A stretch of 13,685 nucleotides of DNA from Chthoniobacterales bacterium (lineage in GTDB: Bacteria > Verrucomicrobiota > Verrucomicrobiia > Chthoniobacterales > UBA10450), in contig JACCZO010000261.1 in NCBI GenBank assembly GCA_013695925.1, positions 1 to 13,685 of the forward strand, read 5' to 3'. Positions within the stretch are counted from its first letter, which is position 1; the number at the start of each line of letters is the position of its first letter. The position numbers and the translations under genes are program-made. The notes beneath the pieces were generated by a model that saw only the letters and a program-made list of their open reading frames with translations, searched no databases and was not told where the DNA came from. Shown here piece after piece: positions 1 through 7,467 of the stretch.

Positions 1-207
1 CCCAGGCAGATCGTTAGGCTGCGCGACGGCAACGAGGTTCTCAAAAAACTTCCGGTAAAGTTCGCGCGCGTCGGCGTCGTTATTATTCCAGCCATGCGAC
101 ATGACGAAGAGATCGGTAACGTCCGCAGGCAGATTGACCTCGCTGAGCGGGCTGCCGTCCTTGTCGAACTGCGCTTCGAAGTATGGAATTCCAGCGATGT
201 CGTTCAT
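1..207 (-). CDS. Alpha/beta-hydrolase-fold protein, N-terminal 69 residues only
   Basis: The gene reads leftward from an ATG at 207 and leaves the window still open, so only the first 69 residues are visible. The stretch DLFVMSHGWNNN (about residues 33-43) followed by a helix beginning DARELYRKFFENL is what I expect for the first core strand, HGW oxyanion-type loop and first helix of a serine alpha/beta-hydrolase. The nucleophile, acid and histidine would lie outside the window. No signal peptide is present, so a cytoplasmic protein is likely. It starts 33 bp after the stop of the S8 peptidase gene on the same strand, so the two are probably cotranscribed. An AGGAAA stretch about 9 nt upstream could serve as a weak ribosome site. 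Substrate unknown; lipase, esterase or peptidase activity are all possible. The fold call is fairly firm and the specific function is not. Confidence 0.72.
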   Translation of the reverse strand, partial: MNDIAGIPYFEAQFDKDGSPLSEVNLPADVTDLFVMSHGWNNNDADARELYRKFFENLVAVAQPNDLPG

Positions 208-240
208 GTGTTTGTTTTTTCCTGGTGGTTTTGGTCGTCG

Positions 241-2241
241 TTAGACCGATTGAATCGCGCGCATCAGATCGACGAGGCCGGCGCCTTGGAAATACCGGTC
301 CCGGCGCAGATCCGTCGCTGTGGACACAAAAATATCCTTCACCTGTGCCGCCTTGCCGATGAACTCGCCCCGGATAGAAAGAAAAGCAGCGATCACTCCG
401 CTGACGTGCGGCGCCGCCATACTCGTGCCGCTGGTTTCCACGTAGTCGCATTTCTGATCCTTCGCGCCTTCGTCTTTCAAGGCACCGGTCGCGCAGGAAA
501 TGATTTTCTCGCCTGGGGCGACAAGGTCAGGCTTCAGACGGCCGTCTCCGGTTGGTCCTTTCGAAGAGAAATAGGAGACGCCGTAAACATGCGGCTTTTC
601 TCGATGGGTCGAGCCGACCGTGATGGCGAGATCGGAATTTCCCGGGTCATTGATCGTAAGCGCCATCCCGGCGCTGGTCGCGCCGATGGTTGATTTGAGG
701 GTGCCGTAACCGGTGTTGCCGGCCGCGACTACCACGACGACGCCGGTTCTGACCAGGCGATCGACCTCGGCGCAGAGCGGACTCTGGCCGCACGCGAACC
801 ATTCGGGCTCGAAGTTGTAACCGAGGCTCATGTTGACCCCGTGGATGAGCAAGCGCCGTCCCTGGCCATTGATCTCCTGCACGTGGTCGATCGCGGCGAT
901 GAGATTACTGACCGCGCCCTTGCCGTTCCCGTCGAGGACACGAAGGCTGACCAGCTTGCACCGCGGCGCCATCCCGCTCACGCCGTCGAGCTCAGTCTGC
1001 TGATATTCGATATCGTCGGTGTCTTTTTTTCGGTAACGAGAGACGGCGACCGGTTTTGGGGTCCCGGCCGGCGCATCTGGCGGCACCCGCCATTCGCCCG
1101 CAATGATCCCGGCGACATGGGTGCCGTGGCCGTTCTCATCGTCGAATGGGCCGGCTCCGTCGGGAGTGAAATCCTTATGCCACTCCTCCGTCACATCGAA
1201 GTTCTTATACTTGGCAAAGTGCGGATGATTGCGCTCGACCCCTGAATCCAGCACCGCCCAAACGATCCCCGTGCCACTAGCCGAGAACGAATTCTGGGCG
1301 GCATCGGCTTTCACCGTGGCGATCGATTTATTGATGCAGGCGGAAACTTCAAAATCTGGCCAGATATGAAAGATAGCGCGGAATCTACTCGGTTCCGCCT
1401 TCCCGGGCGCAGGAGCACTTCCCGATTTGGCTGCCGACTTTCTTGAAGATTTTTTTGCAGCGGGCTTCGTTGTCGCGTCAGTCCTCGCGGCGTCGATCGC
1501 TTCAGCGGCACTCTTGGCTTGATCCATATCGAGTTCGACGAGTTCTTGAATGGTGCGCGCTTCGAGCACGGCGTAAACATACTGGCTTTCGCGCCGGTCT
1601 TTTTCGAGATGAACATGCTGTCCCGGATCCCGGACCTCGGCCAGATCCTTCGCCCGCTCGATGTTGTCGAGCACCCATTGGCGGGCTTTTTCCCGACCTC
1701 CGGGATATTCGAGGTTCAGATCGATGATAATCTCAAATCGCTCCGGATAAATTCGCACAATCGGCGGCGTTTTCTTCGTCGCAGTCAGCCGCTCGTTCAT
1801 CTCCAGAAGCCGGCGAATGATCGCGGCATGCAGAAAAGCGAGACTGTACGAACTCTCCTTTTCCAGCGGAGCGATGGCCTGCTTCGCAACCGACTCCTTT
1901 AAGTCTGCGGTCCGCTTCTTTTGCAATTCGCGCATCTCCTGCGGCGAGGCGGCGAGTCGCTTTTCAGAGCTTCGCAACGCCAGCTCCTGCGCCTTTTCCG
2001 CCAGCTCGATCACCCGCTTGCGCGCGGCCTCGGCGCCTCCGGGGAAGTCGCTGTTGAACATGATCCCCGCATTGAATTCCCGAGATGCCGTAGGGTGCGT
2101 CTCTTCCACGGTCGCAATGAGGTCGAGATCCTCCCGCATCTTCTCGAGCAACGGCACCGCAATGACGGTGCGATCCATCACCAAGGGATCAAAAGATCTA
2201 ACTTTGGGCTGGTCTTCGGGTGGGTGATCGGAGGCAGGCAT
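241..2241 (-). CDS. S8 (subtilisin-like) serine peptidase with novel duplicated N-terminal region
   Basis: The C-terminal half (about 320-666) is a complete subtilase. The catalytic Asp is D332 in AVLDSG, His is H372 in NGHGTHVAG, the oxyanion Asn is N509 in VAAGN, and Ser is S607 in SGTSMAAPH. There is no signal peptide (MPASDHPP...), so it probably acts inside the cell, unlike secreted subtilisins. Residues 1-250 match nothing I recognise. They contain an internal duplication: residues about 63-88 and 176-201 share a PGG-x-x-x-AR core followed by a charged helix. A Lys/Ala/Ser/Pro-rich basic linker (about 254-285) joins this region to the peptidase. The N-terminal part could be a prodomain, inhibitor or sensor (inference). 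The ATG start is supported by GGACGG 5 nt upstream. It is the first gene of a pair with the alpha/beta-hydrolase downstream, and its start overlaps that of a divergent small ORF. Confidence 0.93.
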   Translation of the reverse strand: MPASDHPPEDQPKVRSFDPLVMDRTVIAVPLLEKMREDLDLIATVEETHPTASREFNAGIMFNSDFPGGAEAARKRVIELAEKAQELALRSSEKRLAASPQEMRELQKKRTADLKESVAKQAIAPLEKESSYSLAFLHAAIIRRLLEMNERLTATKKTPPIVRIYPERFEIIIDLNLEYPGGREKARQWVLDNIERAKDLAEVRDPGQHVHLEKDRRESQYVYAVLEARTIQELVELDMDQAKSAAEAIDAARTDATTKPAAKKSSRKSAAKSGSAPAPGKAEPSRFRAIFHIWPDFEVSACINKSIATVKADAAQNSFSASGTGIVWAVLDSGVERNHPHFAKYKNFDVTEEWHKDFTPDGAGPFDDENGHGTHVAGIIAGEWRVPPDAPAGTPKPVAVSRYRKKDTDDIEYQQTELDGVSGMAPRCKLVSLRVLDGNGKGAVSNLIAAIDHVQEINGQGRRLLIHGVNMSLGYNFEPEWFACGQSPLCAEVDRLVRTGVVVVVAAGNTGYGTLKSTIGATSAGMALTINDPGNSDLAITVGSTHREKPHVYGVSYFSSKGPTGDGRLKPDLVAPGEKIISCATGALKDEGAKDQKCDYVETSGTSMAAPHVSGVIAAFLSIRGEFIGKAAQVKDIFVSTATDLRRDRYFQGAGLVDLMRAIQSV

Positions 2242-2587
2242 GAATCCGTCCTTTCGTTCAGTAATTCACATTACATGCGGAGACTATAAAACCGGGCATT
2301 GCTGTCTAGCCAAATTGAACCACGCATTAACAGAGACACCTCAAACACTCACCGAGGCGCTCAAGTGGCCGTTCTGTGTCGGTGAGACCCAGAAGCTAGT
2401 GCTGGCTGCATTAGCGGATCGCATACGCGAAGAAAAATTGGGAAAACCCACTTTTGACGGAGACGTTTGCGAGTTCGTCAAGCAGGCGCCATCGCTTGGA
2501 ATCAAGAATCTGGACGGACCGGCGATACGGCCAAAGGCCGAAGACGCGATTGCGGAACTCGAGACACTCCGCACCAAAGGCAAATAA
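2240..2587 (+). CDS. Small hypothetical protein, 115 aa
   Basis: I do not recognise this protein. From about residue 31 on (TETPQTLTEALKWPF...) it looks like a genuine small soluble, mostly helical domain: alternating hydrophobic and charged residues, the segments CVGETQKLVLAALADR and DVCEFVKQAPSLGI, and a charged C-terminal tail. The first 25 residues are Cys/His-rich and unlike the rest, and they overlap the likely promoter of the S8 gene. The ATG at 2240 has a perfect GGAGG at 2230-2234 with 5-nt spacing, although that GGAGG lies antisense inside the S8 gene. A TTG at 2315 is an in-frame alternative that would drop the odd N-terminus; there is no other in-frame ATG. It could be an accessory or adaptor of the divergent peptidase, or a remnant of a larger gene. 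It converges with the patatin gene. Confidence 0.55.
   Translation: MNPSFRSVIHITCGDYKTGHCCLAKLNHALTETPQTLTEALKWPFCVGETQKLVLAALADRIREEKLGKPTFDGDVCEFVKQAPSLGIKNLDGPAIRPKAEDAIAELETLRTKGK
2283..2313 (-). promoter_or_regulatory. Possible promoter for the S8 peptidase gene
   Basis: On the minus strand TTGGCT (2308-2313) and TATAGT (2283-2288) are separated by 19 bp. They lie about 42-72 bp upstream of the peptidase ATG. The spacing is long and the -35 match is poor, so this is a weak call. Its position inside the first codons of the divergent ORF casts some doubt on that ORF's annotated start. Confidence 0.3.
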
Positions 2588-2590
2588 GAC

Positions 2591-2729
2591 CGATAGGGCG
2601 CACGCTCGTATCAGGACCTATCGTGCGTTCAGGTCCGCGGCACGGGGGACCAGCCGATTGCCCTCGTCCAGAGGCGCGTCGCCGAGAGCCTTCCATCGGT
2701 GCTGAACCCGGCATGGTTCGCTAGGCGAA
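2591..2729. terminator. Stem-loops between convergent genes
   Basis: The 169-bp gap between the 115-aa ORF and the patatin stop holds inverted repeats. CGATAGG (2591-2597) pairs with CCTATCG (2617-2623). The overlapping alternative CGCACG (2599-2604) pairs with CGTGCG (2622-2627), so the two stems exclude each other. A short hairpin TTCGC-TAG-GCGAA lies at 2717-2729, about 28 nt beyond the patatin stop. None is followed by a clear T-run, so this is a low-confidence bidirectional termination region. No gene was found in the gap. Confidence 0.25.
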
Positions 2730-2756
2730 GCCCACCTTTCGATCGGCGCGCAGGAG

Positions 2757-3887
2757 TTACGCAGGCGGGAACCCGGCGAAGTGAGTCCTCTTGACCGTCT
2801 TGGCGACGGCGCGGCCGACCTCCTGCATTTCGGCGATGTGCTCGACGGAATCCATCTGCTGCACGAACTCCGGCTTGATCTGCGGGAGGCCGAGGGCGTC
2901 GAGTCCCTCGCGCGAGAGTTCGGCGTTGTAGCGCGCGTAGGTAAAGAGTTTGGGCACGCCCGGGATGCCATGGCCGACCACGTCGGCGATTTCGCGATCG
3001 AGGGAGTCGCCCGCCAGGCAGCGGCCAAAGGTTCGACAAAGGAAATCCTGTTCGTGTAATGCGGCCGCCATCAAGGCCGAAGGGATGTGACTTGCATTGT
3101 AAATCAAGTTCATCTCTCGCGGCGAAAGATGGTTGTCCGCGTTCGCGCTCGCGCCGGTGCCGACGGAGATGAGGAGTATCTTATCCTCTCCCGCAGGCCA
3201 GCAGAGCCGATAGGATTCGCTCGTAGCCATGAGGAAAAGTTGGAAGGCGGGGTTGTTGTACATCGTGACCCCGCCATCGACGAAGACGAACTGGTGCGGC
3301 CCGACCTGGACAACTTCGGGCGGGAAGTAAGTTGGCGCCGCGGTGCTGGCGCGGATCAACTGCCACAAGGGCAGGTGCAAATTGCTGCCGGCGCCGCGTG
3401 TTTCCAGATCGTTATACTTAGCCCTCGGATTACTGCTCACCGGCCAGGCAGAATCAGTCGTGGCATTGCGGAGCACGATCATGAGAAGGGTTTGTAGTTT
3501 GTCTGAGCCTAACGTCGTCTCTTCGCCGGCGACCTTCTTTAGCATCCTCGTCAGGTTATCGTCGTCGAACTTGGTGTGGAGGCGTTCCCAGAGTTTGGCC
3601 GGATGAAACATTTCCGCGCCGCTTTTGACATAGAACGCGCGGATGTCATCGACGCTAAAGCCTAACGAGACCAGCGTAGCGATGATCGCTCCGGTGCTGG
3701 TGCCGGCGACATAGTCGAAGTAATCGGCCAGGACCAGGCGCGGGTTGCCGCTGGCGGAGCGCAGTTCCTTTTCGATCTGGGCGAGAATCTCCACCGCGAT
3801 GATGCCGCGAATCCCGCCGCCATCGAGGGCAAGGAGTTTTCGCGGCCCTGCTTTTGTGAGCTTTTCGGCAAAGGAAGGTACGGTCAT
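2757..3887 (-). CDS. Patatin-like phospholipase, likely membrane-attacking effector
   Basis: A 376-aa patatin with all hallmarks in order: glycine-rich oxyanion loop DGGGIRG (about 22-28), nucleophile elbow GTSTG with S64, and the Asp of the Ser-Asp dyad in VDGGV (D204) followed by NNP. Patatins hydrolyse acyl groups from membrane phospholipids; in several bacterial immune systems (for example CapV of CBASS) such enzymes kill the infected cell by degrading its membrane. No signal peptide or membrane helix is seen, so it would act from the cytoplasm on the inner leaflet. It is the last gene of a three-gene operon, 12 bp after the SLATT-type gene. No CD-NTase lies in the window, so the CBASS label does not fit. 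The regulator is more likely the SLOG/deoxyribosyltransferase-like protein upstream (inference). Two CGTTAGGC copies fall inside it as Leu-Gly codons. Confidence 0.92.
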   Translation of the reverse strand: MTVPSFAEKLTKAGPRKLLALDGGGIRGIIAVEILAQIEKELRSASGNPRLVLADYFDYVAGTSTGAIIATLVSLGFSVDDIRAFYVKSGAEMFHPAKLWERLHTKFDDDNLTRMLKKVAGEETTLGSDKLQTLLMIVLRNATTDSAWPVSSNPRAKYNDLETRGAGSNLHLPLWQLIRASTAAPTYFPPEVVQVGPHQFVFVDGGVTMYNNPAFQLFLMATSESYRLCWPAGEDKILLISVGTGASANADNHLSPREMNLIYNASHIPSALMAAALHEQDFLCRTFGRCLAGDSLDREIADVVGHGIPGVPKLFTYARYNAELSREGLDALGLPQIKPEFVQQMDSVEHIAEMQEVGRAVAKTVKRTHFAGFPPA

Positions 3888-3899
3888 AGGAACAGAAGG

Positions 3900-4358
3900 T
3901 TAGGTTTCGGCGGCGAAACTCGTTTGAGCGGTGCGATGGGCCTCCAGAAAGCGCGTGGTCGCGCTCGCGAACAAGTTTTCCACCCGTTCCACCAAAAGTC
4001 GATTCCGGCTCCCTTCGTCGCGCGGCGCCGCGTAATCACCCGACCTGGCCGCGTAAAGTTCCTTCTCCCGCGCCATCGCTTCGACCAGGCCGCGATAATG
4101 CAGCCAGTTATCGTGAAACTTGAACAGTTTTCCCACCGCCGCCGACAACACAACAGCGCCGCCGAGAACGGCGGAGAGGACGCCGGCCAGGTAGGCGTCT
4201 TTGACCACCCAGAGATTAACCACCGGGATGGCCGCGCCGGCCAGGAGAGTGCTGAGCTCCGCGGTATAGAAGAGCCGCTTGTTGATTCTCGCCTTCGCTT
4301 CGGCCCATTTTTCCTGCGGCTCGAGCCGCCGCTGGAGGTAATCGAATTCTTCGCTCAT
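3900..4358 (-). CDS. SLATT/DUF4231-type two-helix membrane protein, putative pore-forming effector
   Basis: A 152-aa protein with two adjacent hydrophobic helices (about 31-51 and 54-77) joined by a very short turn. A conserved-looking cytoplasmic helix KLFKFHDNWLHYRGLVEAM and a charged C-terminal helix with LLVERVENLF follow. This layout, and the segment from FHDNW to KELYAARSG, matches my recollection of the DUF4231 / SLATT family. SLATT proteins have been predicted from comparative genomics to be pore-forming effectors triggered by nucleotide signals. The start ATG overlaps the stop of the upstream gene (ATGA, 4355-4358), implying translational coupling. The patatin gene follows 12 bp after its stop. 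Topology is clear from the sequence, family assignment is fairly strong, and the killing role is inferred. Confidence 0.8.
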   Translation of the reverse strand: MSEEFDYLQRRLEPQEKWAEAKARINKRLFYTAELSTLLAGAAIPVVNLWVVKDAYLAGVLSAVLGGAVVLSAAVGKLFKFHDNWLHYRGLVEAMAREKELYAARSGDYAAPRDEGSRNRLLVERVENLFASATTRFLEAHRTAQTSFAAET

Positions 4359-6430
4359 GACAGTTTCGTGGGGTTGATGATCTCGAGCACGCCGCCGAGT
4401 TGACAGACTTGTTTCTGAAAATCCGAGGTGCCGCCGGGGCCATCACCTCTCGGTTTTTCATCCCAAACCAGAAGCGCGTGGATCTGCGCGGGGTCGGCGG
4501 CTTCGACTCGAGCGGTGCTGATAATCCAGAGGTTGGTTCGGGCGTAAATCGAGAGGTCGTTAGGTGGACGACCGAGCCGGACCGGCTGGATGCCGACCTC
4601 GGCCAGTTCGCGCAAGGCATGGAAGCGCTCGACCCAATCGTTCCCGGCCCGCCGCACCGAGTCCTTGACGAAATCATCCACTTCCTGGGCCAGCAACAGC
4701 CGTAAATCGGCGCCGCGCTTCAGACATTCTTCGGCAAAGAGAATGTCCGCTCCGCAGGCGCCTCCGCTGACCGCGAGATCGCCCTGGCCGATTTCCCAAC
4801 GCGCCAGTTGCTCGGCGATTTTCGCCCGCACCGCCTCGACTTTCCCTTCCGGGAAGCGCGGCGTGGCGCGGTCTCGCACATCAATCATGTGTCCGCTGCA
4901 GATGGCGATTTTGGTGAAGCGCGCCGAGGGATGCGGCAGCTCCGCCAGCCTTTCTTCGAGGAGTGCGACGACCGGCTCGACGCTCTCGGGCTGATAAGCG
5001 AGCTGCTGGAAGAGCTGCACCTGATCGAGCATGGAACGGACGTTGAACCAGCTCAGCTCCGGATCCGCCGTTGCCTGTTCATAATGGTCGAGCGCGAGGG
5101 CGGCGTGACCGAGCCCGAGTTCCAGCTCGCCGAGGGTGGCGCGGGCCCAGACCGCCGCGGACGGCTCCTCGAGCTGCGCGTTGGCGGCGACGCGGACGAC
5201 GGTCTGCAAATCGGCCAGGTCATCGATCTCCGGTTTCGCGGTGCGTTTATTCGCCTGCGCAAGGTGCTCGAGCAAGAGACCCAGGCTGATCGCGTTGATC
5301 CCGTTGAAATAGCTCGCGAGATCGCGGCGCAACGCCGCCTCGTAAGTCGCGATCGAGCGGCGGGCGACCGCGGCGTTGCGCCAGGCTTGTTTGACGCGCT
5401 CGGGCAGGGTTGGCTCCTCGCTCCATTGGGTGCGCCAGATGTCCTTGTAAACCCGGCCGAGAACACCCTGCGTCTCGGGGTCATCCGGTCGCTCGGCCGC
5501 GAGGTCGCTCAATCGTTGCTCGGCTTCGTGAGGGCGCCCGAGCCGATTGGCGAGCAGCGCGAGCTGCGTCTGGATGCGCAATTCCCAAACTGAACCGGTG
5601 CCGGCCATATCGCGGCAGACTTCGAGAAAAATCTTCTCGGCCTGCTCGAAACGCCCGAGGGCGATCAAAGCATCGCCGCACTGGCGGAGCAGGTCGCGCC
5701 GGTAGTAGGGCGAAGGGACATCGCCGGCGAGAGTGAGAATATCTTCGGCGCGGCCGTTGCGGCGCGCGATCTTTACCCGCTGTTTCCAATCTTCCGCCTG
5801 CTTCTGGTAATGACGGAAGCGCGCGGTCTCGATCGCGCTGGCATCGAGCGGACGCAGGTTAGGGAGATTGCTGTAGAGCGGGCTGCCTTCGGTAGTGCGA
5901 TCGGCGGCGACGGCCTGGCCCAGGGTTTCCCCGAGACGCGAGACCTCCTGCGCCACCTGCGTTTTCCAGGCGGAGTCGCGTACCAGGCCGACGCGGAAGA
6001 GCTGGCCGTCGTATTTAAAAGTGCGCTGCGGGGCGACGTCGAACGGCCGCTCAGCCCATCCGGCGTGAAGACAAATCACGCCGCGCGGTCCGACGGTATG
6101 GCGGATGCCAAGCTCGTAAAAAACATTGGCGTTGAGAATGGAGATATCGGCCAGGACAAAATCGGCCGTGACCAGCTCGGCAAACATATCCTTGAGGATG
6201 TCACCGGCCGCGGTCTCGTCGTCGGCACGGAAAGGCTGCAGCCCGGCGGCTTGGAGCGCGGGCGCGAAGAGCAAGCGATAGACCGCGTTGAAATCGACTT
6301 CCAATCTCTCCTCCGCCTGCTCAAGCGTGGGCTGGGCGTTCACGCGCGGCTTTTTTGGCACCTCCTTTTTTCCGAAGGGCATAACGACGAAAACGCGCCG
6401 CCGGAAGCTCGAGGCGCCTTGCGCATTCAT
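4355..6430 (-). CDS. Deoxyribosyltransferase-like + TPR + SLOG-like signalling protein
   Basis: Three regions, numbered from the ATG at 6430 (691 aa). Residues 12-150 form a Rossmann-like domain with VFVVMPFG, ADDETAAGD, and DISILNANVFYELG. The Glu in FYELG (E106) sits where nucleoside 2-deoxyribosyltransferase-type enzymes carry their nucleophile. Residues about 200-495 are helical TPR-like repeats, for example LGRFEQAEKIFLEV. Residues about 505-691 look like a SLOG nucleotide-binding domain, with SGH, the glycine signature GGACGADILFAEE, and a C-terminal GDGPGG. The N-terminal plus TPR arrangement recalls bacterial DUF4071-type proteins related to the N-terminus of ASK kinases (MAP3K5). It probably makes, cleaves or senses a nucleotide-derived signal. 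It heads an operon with SLATT and patatin genes. A TTG at 6499 would add 23 residues, but the ATG lies ten residues before the first strand, so I prefer it. Confidence 0.82.
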   Translation of the reverse strand: MNAQGASSFRRRVFVVMPFGKKEVPKKPRVNAQPTLEQAEERLEVDFNAVYRLLFAPALQAAGLQPFRADDETAAGDILKDMFAELVTADFVLADISILNANVFYELGIRHTVGPRGVICLHAGWAERPFDVAPQRTFKYDGQLFRVGLVRDSAWKTQVAQEVSRLGETLGQAVAADRTTEGSPLYSNLPNLRPLDASAIETARFRHYQKQAEDWKQRVKIARRNGRAEDILTLAGDVPSPYYRRDLLRQCGDALIALGRFEQAEKIFLEVCRDMAGTGSVWELRIQTQLALLANRLGRPHEAEQRLSDLAAERPDDPETQGVLGRVYKDIWRTQWSEEPTLPERVKQAWRNAAVARRSIATYEAALRRDLASYFNGINAISLGLLLEHLAQANKRTAKPEIDDLADLQTVVRVAANAQLEEPSAAVWARATLGELELGLGHAALALDHYEQATADPELSWFNVRSMLDQVQLFQQLAYQPESVEPVVALLEERLAELPHPSARFTKIAICSGHMIDVRDRATPRFPEGKVEAVRAKIAEQLARWEIGQGDLAVSGGACGADILFAEECLKRGADLRLLLAQEVDDFVKDSVRRAGNDWVERFHALRELAEVGIQPVRLGRPPNDLSIYARTNLWIISTARVEAADPAQIHALLVWDEKPRGDGPGGTSDFQKQVCQLGGVLEIINPTKLS

Positions 6431-6525
6431 GGCGGCATTACAGCTTTGCGGCCGCGGCGGAGCAAGGACAATCCGGTGGCCGGCGAGTTCGTTAGGCAAA
6501 GGGGCCTGTCGCGCGCGCGCCGAGG

Positions 6526-7467
6526 ATGAAGCCTTGCCTGGGCACAGTCGGCTGCGTTAGTCTGCCCGGCAGAAACCCGATGCTGGATCTCACCCTCACC
6601 GAAGAACTGATTCTGCCCGTGCCTCTGGAACGAGCGCACGAGATCTGCCGGCGCGCGCTGGAGGATCTGAAATGGAAGATTAAGGGCCAGTCGCCCACCA
6701 CCATTCTGGCGCAGGAGGGTGGGATCATGAAATGGGTCTCCAACCCGAACGATCTTTCCGTTTTCCTGACCGCATCGGCGGAAGGCACCTGCGTGCTACT
6801 GAATGTGACCTGGGAATATGGCAAAGCGACCGGGAACCTTTTGCAACCGGTGCTGCAGGGGAAATTGAATAGGGTGCGAGATCGCATCCGCAGCGCGATC
6901 CCGGGCTTGCAGGAGGGCCCCACGCCGCCGCCTCTTCCTGGGCCAAAGCCACATCCGCCTTTGCCCAGCCCTCCACCCTCACCGGGCCCCGCCAAAGGCC
7001 GCATCTTCATTTCTTATCGAAGAAGCGACAGCGCCGATGTAACCGGCCGCATTCGAGATCGCCTCGTTCCTCACTTCGGCGAGGGCAACGTTTTCCTCGA
7101 CGTGGAAGATATCCCGCTCGGGATGGATTTTGCCGAGTGCATCCAAAATGTGGTCGGGGAATGCGACGCGTTCCTCGCCATCATCGGCGACAAATGGATC
7201 AATACCACCGGGCAGGGCGGCGCGCGGCGCCTCGACAACCCGGCCGACCATGTCCGGATCGAAGTCGAAAGCGCGTTGCAGCGCAAGATTCCGTTGATCC
7301 CGGTGCTGGTCCACGACGCGGAAATGCCGGGCCGGGACGTATTGCCGGAATCGTTGCGCAAACTCGCCACGCGAAACGCGATTCGGGTTCGTCCCAATCC
7401 AGATTTCCATCCGGACATGACGCGTTTGATCGAAGGGTTGGAAGAGCTCTTTAAGCGAACAAGGTAA
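6526..7467 (+). CDS. TIR-domain protein with novel N-terminal domain and proline-rich linker
   Basis: Residues about 158-285 are a TIR domain of the type with RIFISYRRSDSADVTGRIRD at its first strand and helix, VFLDVEDIPLG (BB-loop region), DAFLAIIGDKW, and DHVRIEVESAL. E246 in RIEVESAL aligns with the catalytic Glu of NAD-cleaving TIRs such as SARM1 (inferred by eye). NAD+ hydrolysis or cyclic-ADP-ribose-type signalling is therefore possible. Residues about 19-128 form a small alpha+beta domain I do not recognise. A strongly proline-rich linker (about 131-156) connects the two. The ATG at 6526 has GAGG immediately adjacent, too close to work well. The ATG at 6580 (residue 19) begins just at the folded domain and is a good alternative. 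It is divergent from the SLOG-containing operon, about 95-150 bp apart, and its 3' end overlaps a truncated gene on the other strand by 17 bp. Confidence 0.9.
   Translation: MKPCLGTVGCVSLPGRNPMLDLTLTEELILPVPLERAHEICRRALEDLKWKIKGQSPTTILAQEGGIMKWVSNPNDLSVFLTASAEGTCVLLNVTWEYGKATGNLLQPVLQGKLNRVRDRIRSAIPGLQEGPTPPPLPGPKPHPPLPSPPPSPGPAKGRIFISYRRSDSADVTGRIRDRLVPHFGEGNVFLDVEDIPLGMDFAECIQNVVGECDAFLAIIGDKWINTTGQGGARRLDNPADHVRIEVESALQRKIPLIPVLVHDAEMPGRDVLPESLRKLATRNAIRVRPNPDFHPDMTRLIEGLEELFKRTR

Noticed and set aside
94..693. Plus-strand ORF of 199 aa opposite the S8 gene
   Set aside because: It is the antisense shadow of a well-supported subtilase with all catalytic motifs; its protein is Arg/Gly-rich with no domain pattern.
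2757..3887. Patatin as CapV of a CBASS operon
   Set aside because: No CD-NTase or Cap2/Cap3-type gene is present; the operon partners are SLATT- and SLOG-type proteins.
4808..5593. Plus-strand ORF of 261 aa
   Set aside because: Antisense of the TPR region of the SLOG-containing protein; composition is typical of a high-GC shadow frame.
6431..6499. TTG-initiated 23-residue extension of the SLOG-containing protein
   Set aside because: Pro/Arg-rich with no conserved look, no good ribosome site, and it would consume the divergent promoter space; kept only as an alternative.
6507..6519. Alternating CG run (possible Z-DNA or repeat)
   Set aside because: Too short (about 12 bp) and expected in GC-rich DNA.
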